DNA of 64,000 nucleotides from Cyclobacteriaceae bacterium (GTDB taxonomy: Bacteria > Bacteroidota > Bacteroidia > Cytophagales > Cyclobacteriaceae), in assembly GCA_016787645.1 (NCBI GenBank), contig JAEUUF010000026.1, positions 124,001-188,000 on the forward strand. Reading direction: 5' to 3'. The position numbers and the translations under genes are program-made. Positions 51,458 to 59,389 of this stretch are shown piece by piece; position 1 is the stretch's first letter, and each line of letters opens with the position of its first letter. The notes under the pieces were generated by a model. It was not told where the DNA came from, ran no database searches, and saw only the letters and a program-made list of their open reading frames with translations.

Positions 51458-52444
51458 TTGAACAAGACTACTATTACCAAAATCGGCGTGTTCACCTCAG
51501 GAGGTGACGCCCCTGGCATGAATGCGGCCATCCGAGCCGTAGTGCGATCTGCCAACTACTACCAGGTTGAATCCCTGGGAATCAACCGTGGCTATGAAGG
51601 CATGATTGATGGAGAGATCTCCAAGTTGGGAACACGCTCGGTAGGCAATATCATACAACGGGGCGGAACGATCCTGAAATGCGCACGGAGCGACAACTTC
51701 CGAACGAAGGAAGGAAGGGCCAAAGCCATTGCTAACCTTCGCAAGCAGGGCATTGATGGCCTGGTGGCCATTGGTGGTGACGGTACTTTCCGTGGGATGC
51801 ATGAGCTGATCAAGGATTCCGGCATCCCGGCCATTTGCGTGCCTGGTACCATTGACAACGACATTTCGGGGACGGACTATACCATCGGCTACGATACGGC
51901 TACGAACACCGCGGTAGAAGCTATCGATCGCATCCGCGACACGGCCCTTTCCCACAACCGCCTTTTCTTCATCGAAGTGATGGGACGGCATTCAGGCTAT
52001 ATCGCGCTCAACAGCGCTATCGCCGGGGGCGCTGTGGCCGTTATCATTCCTGAAGAGCAGACCACCTTTGATGAACTTTATACACTACTGGAGCAGAGCG
52101 GAAAGGCCAACAAGAAATCCAGCCTGGTGGTTGTCGCAGAAGGAGCCAAACTCAACGCGATGGAGCTGGCCCGGATGGTGGCTGAACGGTCCAACTACTT
52201 TGACATCAAAGTGACGATCCTGGGTCACTTGCAGCGCGGCGGCTCTCCTACTTATTTCGACCGCGTATTGGCCAGCCAGATGGGCCTGGCCGCAGTGGAA
52301 GGCTTGCTGCGCGGTGAGAAGGATTGTATGGTGGGTACTCGCAATGGAAAAATGGTCTTGAACGCATTTGAAGATATTATGAATGGCCAGGTCCATGAAA
52401 TCGACCAGGAAGCCTTGCGGCTGGCAAAAATTCTTTCTACCTAA
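51458..52444 (+). CDS. pfkA: 6-phosphofructokinase
   Basis: This 328-residue protein starts with TTG at 51458; no in-frame ATG or GTG occurs before the conserved IGVFTSGGDAPGMNAAIRAV. Further motifs are DGLVAIGGDGTFRG (ATP), VPGTIDNDISGTDYTIGYDT (catalytic TIDND), FIEVMGRHSGYIALNSAIAG and LGHLQRGGSPTYFDRV. It phosphorylates fructose-6-P with ATP, the committed glycolytic step. Bacteroidota often also carry PPi-dependent types; here GGDG and the family length favour the ATP form. glk starts 8 bp after the stop. Confidence 0.97.
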   Translation: MNKTTITKIGVFTSGGDAPGMNAAIRAVVRSANYYQVESLGINRGYEGMIDGEISKLGTRSVGNIIQRGGTILKCARSDNFRTKEGRAKAIANLRKQGIDGLVAIGGDGTFRGMHELIKDSGIPAICVPGTIDNDISGTDYTIGYDTATNTAVEAIDRIRDTALSHNRLFFIEVMGRHSGYIALNSAIAGGAVAVIIPEEQTTFDELYTLLEQSGKANKKSSLVVVAEGAKLNAMELARMVAERSNYFDIKVTILGHLQRGGSPTYFDRVLASQMGLAAVEGLLRGEKDCMVGTRNGKMVLNAFEDIMNGQVHEIDQEALRLAKILST

Positions 52445-52452
52445 GGGGTCGA

Positions 52453-53421
52453 ATGACACCATTTACTGTCGGCATTGACATCGGCGGCACGAGCACCAAG
52501 TTTGGTCTCGCCGATCGCGAAGGAAATGTCTTTCATCAGGATAGTCTTCCGATGATTGACTTTGTTGAATTTGAGGACTTTTATAACTCACTGGCTAAGA
52601 CGATTCGCGCAGCAGCGCAGACCGCCCCAACCGGATATCAGCTCGTGGGAATCGGTGTCGGCGCAGCAAATGGGAACTATTACCACGGTACTATCGAAAA
52701 TGCAGTTAATCTCCGATGGAAAGGCATTCTTCCACTCGGCAAGATGTTTACCGATGACTTCCATGTTCCGTGTCTCGTCACTAACGATGCCAATGCGGCT
52801 GCAGTAGGCGAAATGGTCTATGGCAAGGCCAAGGGTATGAAGGATTTTGTCATCATTACCCTGGGCACCGGCCTGGGAAGCGGGTTTGTCTGTGGCGGCG
52901 AATTGATCAATGGGCACAACGGCATCGCGGGTGAACTGGGTCATACGACGGTGAACCCAGGCGGTCGATATTGTAATTGTGGCAAACGGGGATGCCTGGA
53001 GACCTATGCTTCAGCTACCGGGATCAAACGTACTGTGTATAAGCTCCTGGCCGACCATCTTGAACCCAGTGAGTTGAGGGGCATCAGCTTTGAAGACCTC
53101 AACACCAAGATGATTTCTGAAGCCGCACACCGTGGCGACGTAGTAGCGAAGGAGGCCTTTGAATACACAGGCCGGATTCTTGGTATGAAGCTCTCCGACA
53201 CGGTTGTCCATACTGATCCCGAAGCCATCTTCCTGTTTGGTGGCCTCGCCCTTGCGGGCCCGCTGATCTTCGATCCAACGATCTACCACATGGAGAAAAA
53301 TCTGATGCCCCAGTTTCGTGGACGCGTGAAGGTGATCCCCTCCGGCCTCGAGAATCAGACGGCGCCGATATTGGGAGCGAGTAGCCTCGTGTGGGATCAC
53401 CTTGAGAAGAAAAGCAAGTAG
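52453..53421 (+). CDS. glk: ROK-family glucokinase
   Basis: This 322-residue protein shows the ROK pattern: the ATP motif VGIDIGGTSTKFGLADREG, NDANAAAVGEMVYGKAKGMK, LGTGLGSGFVCGGELINGHN and the zinc signature GHTTVNPGGRYCNCGKRGCLE (CxCGxxGC). It phosphorylates glucose to glucose-6-P. It begins 8 bp after pfkA and completes the kinase/isomerase set. Other sugar specificities are possible in ROK kinases, but the neighbours support glucose. Confidence 0.93.
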   Translation: MTPFTVGIDIGGTSTKFGLADREGNVFHQDSLPMIDFVEFEDFYNSLAKTIRAAAQTAPTGYQLVGIGVGAANGNYYHGTIENAVNLRWKGILPLGKMFTDDFHVPCLVTNDANAAAVGEMVYGKAKGMKDFVIITLGTGLGSGFVCGGELINGHNGIAGELGHTTVNPGGRYCNCGKRGCLETYASATGIKRTVYKLLADHLEPSELRGISFEDLNTKMISEAAHRGDVVAKEAFEYTGRILGMKLSDTVVHTDPEAIFLFGGLALAGPLIFDPTIYHMEKNLMPQFRGRVKVIPSGLENQTAPILGASSLVWDHLEKKSK

Positions 53422-53438
53422 CTGTCAGCCGACCGACA

Positions 53439-54842
53439 TCACTGGTGCATCGGTTCGAGCCGCTGCGGCTCTCGTGGTGTCAGGAGGCTAACCACCAACA
53501 GGGCAACTACACTCAGGAAGGTAGCGGGCACCAAACTGTGGATGCCAATGCTGATCACAAACTCACAGAGCGCCCAGCTGATCACACCAACCAGCATTGA
53601 CGCCATGGCACCCGCTGAGGTGGTTCTCCTCCAATAGATGCCAAACGTCAACGGCGCCAGCAGCGTGACCATACTCAGTACAGAAGATTCCCCCACCAAC
53701 TCGTAGATATTGCTGCGTAAGCAGGCCATTAACGTCGCCAGAGCGCTGAACAAAAGTACGGAGCCTCTTGTCAGCCATAGCATCTGGCGATCGTTGAGCC
53801 GCTCCTTCATCAGAGGCCGAACGAGATTTTCAGAGAAGATGGCCGCCGGTGCAAGGATCGCCGAGCTGGTGGTACTCATGATTGCAGAAAGCAATGAACC
53901 GAAGAACAACACTTGCACCACCAGGTTGGTATGTTGCAGCACCATCACAGGTAAGGTGAGTTGGGTATCACCGGTCAACTGTTCCGGGTACAGGTGCTTG
54001 GTGCACAGGCTGATGAACAGCGGCAGCATGGCGACAGTAAGGTACAGGAAGGCTGCGTAGTAACAGGACCTTACAGCAGTGTTTGCTGATCCCGAAGACA
54101 TCGAACGTTGAAATACATCCTGGGAAGGAATGGAACCCAACCCCAAAACCGACCAGGCCGCCAGGTAGGCGGTTACCTCCCGCCATTCTGGTTTGGGTAA
54201 GAATCGAAAATTCGCCGGATGAACATCTGCAAATACAGCTGCAACGCCGCCCGCCTTTCCCGCCAGGACAACGGCCAAAACCACCAAGCCAACAACAATA
54301 ATAATGCTCTGTACAAAGTCGGTTATGGAGATCGCCCACATGCCGCCGATGTAGGTGTAGAACGTCACCACGAGGGCACTGACCACCACACCCATCCACA
54401 CGTCGAGACCGGAGACCACATTGAGAATGAGGCCCATGGCCACCAACTGGGCTGCAATGTAACCCACATACGGAGGTGCCATCAGCGCACTGGACAGGAG
54501 TTCTGCTCTTCTGCCGTAACGAAGCTTGAAAAAATCACCCAGGGTGAGCAGGTTCATCGAGTATAGTTTTCGCGCGAAGAAAATCCCAAAAAGTATCAGA
54601 CAGAGTGCCGCGCCAAAAGGGTCTTCAATCACCGCGTACAACCCACCTTTGAGAAACTCTGAGGAGGCTCCAAAAACGGTTTCCGATCCAAACCAGGTCG
54701 CGAAAAGTGCGGAAGAGCTCAACAAGATGGGCAGGCTTCTGCCCGCCAACATAAAATCACCAGCGGTCTTTACCCGACGCGAAGCCCAATAACCGATGAG
54801 GACGGTGAGGAAGAGGTAGGCGATGATGGAAAGAAGGAGCAA
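53439..54842 (-). CDS. Sodium:solute symporter (SSS family)
   Basis: This 467-residue protein with about 13 membrane helices has SSS motifs: YWASRRVKTAGDFMLAGRSL near the N terminus, LFATWFGSETVFGASSEFLK, and YTYIGGMWAISITDFVQSII. It is similar in plan to the symporter at 22313-24022 but lacks the coiled-coil insertion and a small partner gene. Substrate is unknown. It is convergent with glk (18 bp apart). Confidence 0.9.
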   Translation of the reverse strand: MLLLSIIAYLFLTVLIGYWASRRVKTAGDFMLAGRSLPILLSSSALFATWFGSETVFGASSEFLKGGLYAVIEDPFGAALCLILFGIFFARKLYSMNLLTLGDFFKLRYGRRAELLSSALMAPPYVGYIAAQLVAMGLILNVVSGLDVWMGVVVSALVVTFYTYIGGMWAISITDFVQSIIIVVGLVVLAVVLAGKAGGVAAVFADVHPANFRFLPKPEWREVTAYLAAWSVLGLGSIPSQDVFQRSMSSGSANTAVRSCYYAAFLYLTVAMLPLFISLCTKHLYPEQLTGDTQLTLPVMVLQHTNLVVQVLFFGSLLSAIMSTTSSAILAPAAIFSENLVRPLMKERLNDRQMLWLTRGSVLLFSALATLMACLRSNIYELVGESSVLSMVTLLAPLTFGIYWRRTTSAGAMASMLVGVISWALCEFVISIGIHSLVPATFLSVVALLVVSLLTPREPQRLEPMHQ

Positions 54843-54907
54843 CGAACAGGTTCAATTCGTGCAAAAATAGGAGAATTCCATTACCCGCCGATTTGCCGGG
54901 TGATTCT

Positions 54908-55453
54908 TCATCTCCCCGACGACTTAAGGGTAAAGTCAATCGACACATCCACCGACTCAGCGACACTCTTCCAGAACAATTCCGGGATCCGGACTTGGTA
55001 GTCAATGAATTGCACAGTGAACTTCGACCGGATGACCAGGTAGCTACCCATCATTTCGGCTGTACCCGGGACATCGACCTCACGAGTTACACCGTGAATG
55101 GTCAACTTGCCTTTGGCATGCACCGACTGGGGGCCTGGCGTGTTGAAAGAAAAGCCCAGGAGCAGGCCTGTAAACGAGGCTGCAGGAAACTTGCCGGATT
55201 CCATATACTTCTCATTGAAGTGCTTCTTCATCAAGGATTTCTTGAATTGGAATTCGGCAATAGGGACTTGAAAGGCAATGACCCCGGATGCTGGGTCGTA
55301 CGCGCAGGTAGGCTTACTATTGGTCGCTTCAAGGTTTTCAACCGCTGCCTCCCTAAAGAAGGTCACGGTAGCACGTTCTGATACATAGGTTTGTGCCTGG
55401 ACACCCAGCGAGGGTAACCCGAGAATTAGCCAAAATAGAAATCCGCGCATCAA
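54908..55453 (-). CDS. YceI family periplasmic protein
   Basis: This 181-residue protein (start Met1 or Met2) has a signal peptide (MRGFLFWLILGLPSLGVQAQ). The YceI lipocalin-like barrel follows (ATVTFFREAAVENLEATNSK, KKHFNEKYMESGKFPAASF, GKLTIHGVTREVDVPGTAEM, VDVSIDFTLKSSGR). The family binds polyisoprenoids or fatty-acyl-like lipids in the periplasm. A degraded cytochrome-like fragment lies immediately upstream on the same strand. Confidence 0.9.
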   Translation of the reverse strand: MMRGFLFWLILGLPSLGVQAQTYVSERATVTFFREAAVENLEATNSKPTCAYDPASGVIAFQVPIAEFQFKKSLMKKHFNEKYMESGKFPAASFTGLLLGFSFNTPGPQSVHAKGKLTIHGVTREVDVPGTAEMMGSYLVIRSKFTVQFIDYQVRIPELFWKSVAESVDVSIDFTLKSSGR

Positions 55454-55459
55454 TTGTTC

Positions 55460-55586
55460 TTTGCCCCATTATCCACTCAGCCGCAATGAGCTGGATTTGT
55501 TCTGCACTCAGGCTGGCATTCCCGGCCGGAGGCATCGACTTGGTGCAGCGACAGGAGGGTACGTATTTGGTTTGGAAAAATATCAC
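55460..55586 (-). pseudogene. Remnant of a c-type-cytochrome-like C terminus
   Basis: On the minus strand a frame reads FFQTKYVPSCRCTKSMPPAG and continues NASLSAEQIQLIAAEWI. This pattern (S-x-x-C..C.., MPPAG, LSAEQIQLI..WI) is typical of the last 40 residues of small c-type cytochrome domains in Bacteroidota. A stop lies just upstream, no signal peptide or CxxCH motif is intact, and the frame after WI continues into yceI. A one-base shift would give the usual end (G-K-E-Q). I read it as an eroded gene end. Confidence 0.45.
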
Positions 55587-55610
55587 TTATCCCCTCCCCG
55601 ACAACCACTT

Positions 55611-55650
55611 AAAAAAGAAAATCCCCCAAAGTCCTTGACCCCAGGGGATT
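55611..55650 (-). terminator. Rho-independent terminator of the small membrane protein gene
   Basis: On the minus strand AATCCCC (55650-55644) pairs with GGGGATT (55626-55620) across a 17-nt loop, then TTCTTTTTT. It lies about 80 bp beyond the stop at 55733. Confidence 0.6.
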
Positions 55651-55732
55651 CTCCTGTCTATAGTTGGCTTTAATCTGTAACAAACATAACCGGGGTGGTC
55701 AAAGGGTAAAATAAGACCCCGGTTAATTGAAG

Positions 55733-55915
55733 CTAGGGCTGGTGAGCTGCTGATTTTGGCGACGAGCTGTTTTTGATGGTATCCACGGGCTCTACCTTTT
55801 CCTTCTTTTTAGAACCCGGGAACGTAGTGCGACGGCTGATATCAACGACAATGAAAACCAGGAAGGCGGCAAACAAGAGAGCGGCGATAAGGAATATCTT
55901 CCGGGATCGGGTCAT
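55733..55915 (-). CDS. Small single-pass membrane protein
   Basis: This 60-residue protein begins MTRSRKIFLIAALLFAAFLV and has one hydrophobic helix (7-25). A basic linker (RRTTFPGSKKKEKVEP) and a polar Ser/Pro/His-rich tail follow. No family is recognised. Start and hydrophobic pattern fit a real membrane protein. It lies 36 bp beyond the rplT terminator and is followed by its own terminator. Confidence 0.6.
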   Translation of the reverse strand: MTRSRKIFLIAALLFAAFLVFIVVDISRRTTFPGSKKKEKVEPVDTIKNSSSPKSAAHQP

Positions 55916-55949
55916 GGCACAAAGTACGGATGCCCTGGCTGGGGAAGCA

Positions 55950-55975
55950 AGAAAAAAGGGGCCGAAGCCCCTTTT
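55950..55975 (-). terminator. Rho-independent terminator of the infC-rpmI-rplT transcript
   Basis: A perfect 9-bp stem (55954-55962 with 55967-55975), read as a TTCG loop on the minus strand, is followed by TTCTTG. It begins 4 bp after the rplT stop. Confidence 0.9.
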
Positions 55976-55978
55976 GCA

Positions 55979-56323
55979 TTACTTGAGTTTCTTAACTACT
56001 TCCGAGAACGCATCCGGGTGGTTCATGGCCAGGTCGGCAAGCACCTTCCGGTTGAGGTCGATGCCAGCAGTCTTCAATTTGCCCATGAGCTCGGAATAGG
56101 ACATGCCGTGCAAGCGGGCGCCGGCGTTGATACGTTGAATCCAGAGGGAGCGGAAATCGCGCTTCTTGGCTTTACGGTCGCGGTAGGCGTAGCCGAGACC
56201 TTTTTCGACCGCGTTTTTGGCGACGGTCCATACATTCTTCTTTCTCCCAAAGAATCCTTTGGCGAGTTTGAGCACCTTCTTGCGCTTGGCGCGGGATGCT
56301 ACATGGTTTACTGAACGTGGCAT
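55979..56323 (-). CDS. rplT: 50S ribosomal protein L20
   Basis: This 114-residue protein begins [20 protein letters not shown], the usual L20 opening, and has the globular RNA-binding end [20 protein letters not shown]. Length is standard. L20 binds 23S rRNA early in assembly and, in other bacteria, represses its own operon by binding the leader. It is the last gene of infC-rpmI-rplT and is followed by a strong terminator. Confidence 0.98.
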   Translation of the reverse strand: MPRSVNHVASRAKRKKVLKLAKGFFGRKKNVWTVAKNAVEKGLGYAYRDRKAKKRDFRSLWIQRINAGARLHGMSYSELMGKLKTAGIDLNRKVLADLAMNHPDAFSEVVKKLK

Positions 56324-56399
56324 AGTTACATTTTTTGGTTACAGGCGCCCAGACGTATCGGGGACTTGAAGCCGTGGAACCGGGTTAAACATGAAAACC

Positions 56400-56416
56400 G
56401 TCCCGACCTTCGGGAC
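56400..56416 (-). promoter_or_regulatory. Hairpin at the rpmI stop codon
   Basis: GTCCCGA and TCGGGAC form a perfect 7-bp stem with a 3-nt loop, overlapping the rpmI stop codon (56416-56418). It lies in the 92-bp gap before rplT. It could adjust rplT translation or be a weak attenuator. Confidence 0.45.
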
Positions 56417-56616
56417 TAGAGCAGATAGGGAAGCATCGGGCGCACGTTGCTTTCATCGACTTTCTTGACGATAGCACTGTTGCCTAACCTTCTCTTCTGC
56501 TTCGTTTCTTTTTTCGTCAGGATGTGACGCTTGTAAGCGCGCTTGCGCTTGATTTTACCGGTTCCGGTAACCTTGAAGCGCTTCTTCGCTCCTGACTTTG
56601 TCTTCAACTTGGGCAT
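56416..56616 (-). CDS. rpmI: 50S ribosomal protein L35
   Basis: This 66-residue protein is a standard L35 ([40 protein letters not shown]). It is located between infC (30 bp upstream) and rplT, the canonical order. Very basic, as expected for a 50S surface protein. Confidence 0.98.
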   Translation of the reverse strand: MPKLKTKSGAKKRFKVTGTGKIKRKRAYKRHILTKKETKQKRRLGNSAIVKKVDESNVRPMLPYLL

Positions 56617-56646
56617 GACTCTTATCGCTTAATTCTACTACTTATT

Positions 56647-57261
56647 CTATTTCTTGGAGGCACCGGGTTTGGGCGCCACCATCATATACATCCGTTTTCC
56701 TTCCAGCTTCGGCATTTGTTCTACCTTCCCCACTTCCTCCAGGGCTGTCGCAAACTTCAACAGCAGAATCTCACCGCGCTCCTTGTACACAATCGACCGT
56801 CCGGCAAAATGAACGTAGGCTTTTACCTTCGCTCCTTCCTTCAGGAAGTTGATGGCGTGCTTCACCTTGAAATTGAAATCGTGGTCGTCCGTGTTCGGAC
56901 CGAAGCGCATCTCTTTGACGACGGTCTTCTGGGCGTTCGACTTGATTTCCTTCTGCTTCTTTTTCTGCTCGTACTTAAACTTCGAGTAATCAATCACCTT
57001 GCAGACTGGAGGGTCAGCATTGGGCGAAATCTCCACGAGGTCCAATCCGTGCTCCTGGGCAATCTTCAGTGCAACCTGGATGGGATAGACATCTACCTTG
57101 ATGTTTTCACCTACCACCCGCACACGGGGAGCGGTGATCCGCTCATTCACTTTATACGGCTCTTCAACCACCCTGGGGCGAAAGCCCCTGCTATACGGAC
57201 GATTGCCTCCTGGCGGGCGACTGCCCCCCGGAGGACGACTACTTCCAGGAAAAAATGCCAC
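56647..57261 (-). CDS. infC: Translation initiation factor IF-3
   Basis: This 204-residue protein starts with GTG at 57261; the frame has a stop codon a few codons upstream and no ATG before the conserved core. The first 30 residues are an unusual Gly/Pro/Arg-rich extension ([20 protein letters not shown]). The IF-3 N domain ([16 protein letters not shown]) and C domain ([35 protein letters not shown]) follow. IF-3 keeps 30S subunits free and checks start codons. A non-AUG start is also known in other bacteria, where it gives self-control. It is followed by rpmI after 30 bp. Confidence 0.97.
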   Translation of the reverse strand: MAFFPGSSRPPGGSRPPGGNRPYSRGFRPRVVEEPYKVNERITAPRVRVVGENIKVDVYPIQVALKIAQEHGLDLVEISPNADPPVCKVIDYSKFKYEQKKKQKEIKSNAQKTVVKEMRFGPNTDDHDFNFKVKHAINFLKEGAKVKAYVHFAGRSIVYKERGEILLLKFATALEEVGKVEQMPKLEGKRMYMMVAPKPGASKK

Positions 57262-57300
57262 TCGTTGGGTTTAAGTTTAACATCAATAATCTCTTCTTTT

Positions 57301-57335
57301 GCCTTTCAAATGGCCTCCTGGCCCATTTGCAAGGC
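57301..57335 (-). promoter_or_regulatory. Long leader hairpin upstream of infC
   Basis: The segment folds into a 14-bp imperfect stem: GCCTT with AAGGC, a 1-nt mismatch, then CAAATGG-CC with GG-CCATTTG, with one bulged G and an AGGA-type loop. It is not followed by T on the minus strand, so it is not an ordinary terminator. It lies 40 bp before the infC GTG. Confidence 0.6.
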
Positions 57336-57367
57336 CGCAAATATCACCATTTTTACAATTCTTCCCT

Positions 57368-57396
57368 CTCAAATGCCGTAATTTTTAGCATTTGAG
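57368..57396 (-). promoter_or_regulatory. Hairpin between thrS and infC
   Basis: CTCAAATGC and GCATTTGAG form a perfect 9-bp stem with an 11-nt loop, starting 2 bp after the thrS stop. No T-tract follows on the minus strand. It shares the CAAATG/CATTTG arms of the hairpin at 57301-57335, so the two could form alternative pairings. Confidence 0.55.
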
Positions 57397-57397
57397 G

Positions 57398-59335
57398 CTA
57401 CAACGGCATGGCAAAGTCCTTCGAAGCCAGTTCGATAAACTCAGCCAGCGAAACAGAACCTTCATCCCCCTTTCCATGCTTTCGCACAGAGACCCGGTTC
57501 TCCGATGCCTCCTTCTCTCCGACAATTAGCATAAACGGCACCTTGCTTACCTCTGCGTCACGGATCTTCCGACCTATCTTTTCATTCCGGTCATCAAGGA
57601 AACCCCGGATGTCCCGGTTCTTCAACTCCTGGAGCACATGTGCAGCGTAATCATTGAAACGTTCCGAAATGGGAAGCACGGCCACCTGCTCCGGTGTCAG
57701 CCACAAGGGGAAGTTGCCGGCGCAATGCTCAATAAGCACTGCCACAAACCGCTCCAATGATCCAAAAGGCGCCCGGTGAATCATCACCGGCCGGTGCTTC
57801 TGGTTGTCTGATCCGATGTATTCCAGCTCAAATCGCTGGGGCAATTGATAGTCTACCTGGATGGTGCCCAACTGCCAGCTCCGGCCCAGTGCATCTTTCA
57901 CCATGAAGTCCAATTTCGGTCCGTAGAACGCGGCCTCTCCTTTCACGGCGACGGTCTTCAGTCCGCGCTCGTCAGCGGCCTCCTGGATCTCCCGCTCGGC
58001 CCGGTCCCACAATTCGTCTTCACCGATATACTTCTGTTTGTCGGCAGGGTCGCGCAAGGACAGTTGTGCCGTATAGTTCTCGAACCCGAGGGAACGGAAC
58101 GCGTGAAGTACCAGATCGATCACCTTGATAAACTCTTCTTTCACCTGGTCGGGCCGGCAGAAGATATGCGCGTCGTCTTGGGTAAATCCACGCACCCTGG
58201 TCAGGCCATGCAACTCTCCGCTTTGCTCATACCGATATACCGTTCCAAACTCAGCAAACCTTATAGGAAGTTCCTTGTACGAACGAGGCTTCACTTTGTA
58301 CATCTCGCAGTGGTGCGGACAGTTCATGGGCTTAAGCAAGAACTCTTCGCCTTCATTCGGGGTCGTGATAGGCCTGAAGGAATCTTTGCCGTATTTGTCC
58401 CAGTGCCCTGAGGTGACATACAACGCTTTGCTTCCAATATGCGGTGATACCACGGGGTCATACCCGGCTTTAATCTGTGCCTTGCGCATGAACTGCTCCA
58501 ACCGCTCACGAACCACCGTTCCTTTAGGGAGCCACAAGGGCAATCCCATTCCCACCTTCTCAGAGAACGCAAACAATTCAAGCTCTTTGCCCAGTTTGCG
58601 GTGATCCCGCTTCTTAGCTTCCTCCAGCATATGGAGGTATTCTTCAAGTTCCTTTTGTTTCGGAAAAGTAATGCCGTAGATGCGGGTGAGCATCTTGTTC
58701 TTTTCGTCGCCACGCCAGTAGGCACCGGCCACGTTCAACAACTTTACGGCCTTAATGAAGCCTGTATTTGGAATGTGGGGACCACGGCACAAGTCAGTAA
58801 ATCCACCTTGATGGTAGAAAGTGATAGACCCATCCTCAAGGCCATCGATCAATTCCAGTTTGTACTCATCACCTTTCTTGCCAAAGAACTCAAGGGCTTC
58901 CTTCTTGGAAACATCCTGACGGGTATAGACGCTGTTCTTCCGGGCCAGTTCAATCATCTTAGCTTCCACCTTGGCCAGGTCGTCCTCGCCAAACGGCTGG
59001 GTGCCCAGGTCAACATCGTAGTAGAATCCATTTTCAATGGGTGGGCCAATTCCAAACTTTACCCCCGGGTAAAGGGCTTCCAATGCTTCCGCCAGCAGGT
59101 GGGCTGAAGAGTGCCAAAAGGCATACTTTCCTCCTGCATCATTCCAGGTGAATATCCGGATAGAAGCGTCGGCAGTAATTGTGCGGGACAAGTCACGGAT
59201 TTCTCCATTGACTTCAATGGCCAGCGCGTTGCGGGCAAGGCCCTCGCTAATACTTTGCGCAATTGCCATCCCGGTTACCCCGGAAGGATATGTCCTCGAT
59301 GAACCATCGGGGAGTGTGATCTTCACTTCACTCAT
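57398..59335 (-). CDS. thrS: Threonine-tRNA ligase
   Basis: This 645-residue protein has the full ThrRS order. TGS domain first ([20 protein letters not shown]). Then the editing domain with [11 protein letters not shown] and a second zinc/editing stretch ([20 protein letters not shown]). The class II core follows, with [20 protein letters not shown] and [17 protein letters not shown]. The anticodon domain closes the protein ([20 protein letters not shown]). It charges tRNA-Thr. It lies immediately upstream of infC, the classical arrangement. An upstream gap of 54 bp separates it from the DUF5686 gene. Confidence 0.98.
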   Translation of the reverse strand: MSEVKITLPDGSSRTYPSGVTGMAIAQSISEGLARNALAIEVNGEIRDLSRTITADASIRIFTWNDAGGKYAFWHSSAHLLAEALEALYPGVKFGIGPPIENGFYYDVDLGTQPFGEDDLAKVEAKMIELARKNSVYTRQDVSKKEALEFFGKKGDEYKLELIDGLEDGSITFYHQGGFTDLCRGPHIPNTGFIKAVKLLNVAGAYWRGDEKNKMLTRIYGITFPKQKELEEYLHMLEEAKKRDHRKLGKELELFAFSEKVGMGLPLWLPKGTVVRERLEQFMRKAQIKAGYDPVVSPHIGSKALYVTSGHWDKYGKDSFRPITTPNEGEEFLLKPMNCPHHCEMYKVKPRSYKELPIRFAEFGTVYRYEQSGELHGLTRVRGFTQDDAHIFCRPDQVKEEFIKVIDLVLHAFRSLGFENYTAQLSLRDPADKQKYIGEDELWDRAEREIQEAADERGLKTVAVKGEAAFYGPKLDFMVKDALGRSWQLGTIQVDYQLPQRFELEYIGSDNQKHRPVMIHRAPFGSLERFVAVLIEHCAGNFPLWLTPEQVAVLPISERFNDYAAHVLQELKNRDIRGFLDDRNEKIGRKIRDAEVSKVPFMLIVGEKEASENRVSVRKHGKGDEGSVSLAEFIELASKDFAMPL

Positions 59336-59389
59336 TCAGCACACGAATTTGAGGCGCAAATATGCAACTTTTAGCGCAAAGGGGCTGCA

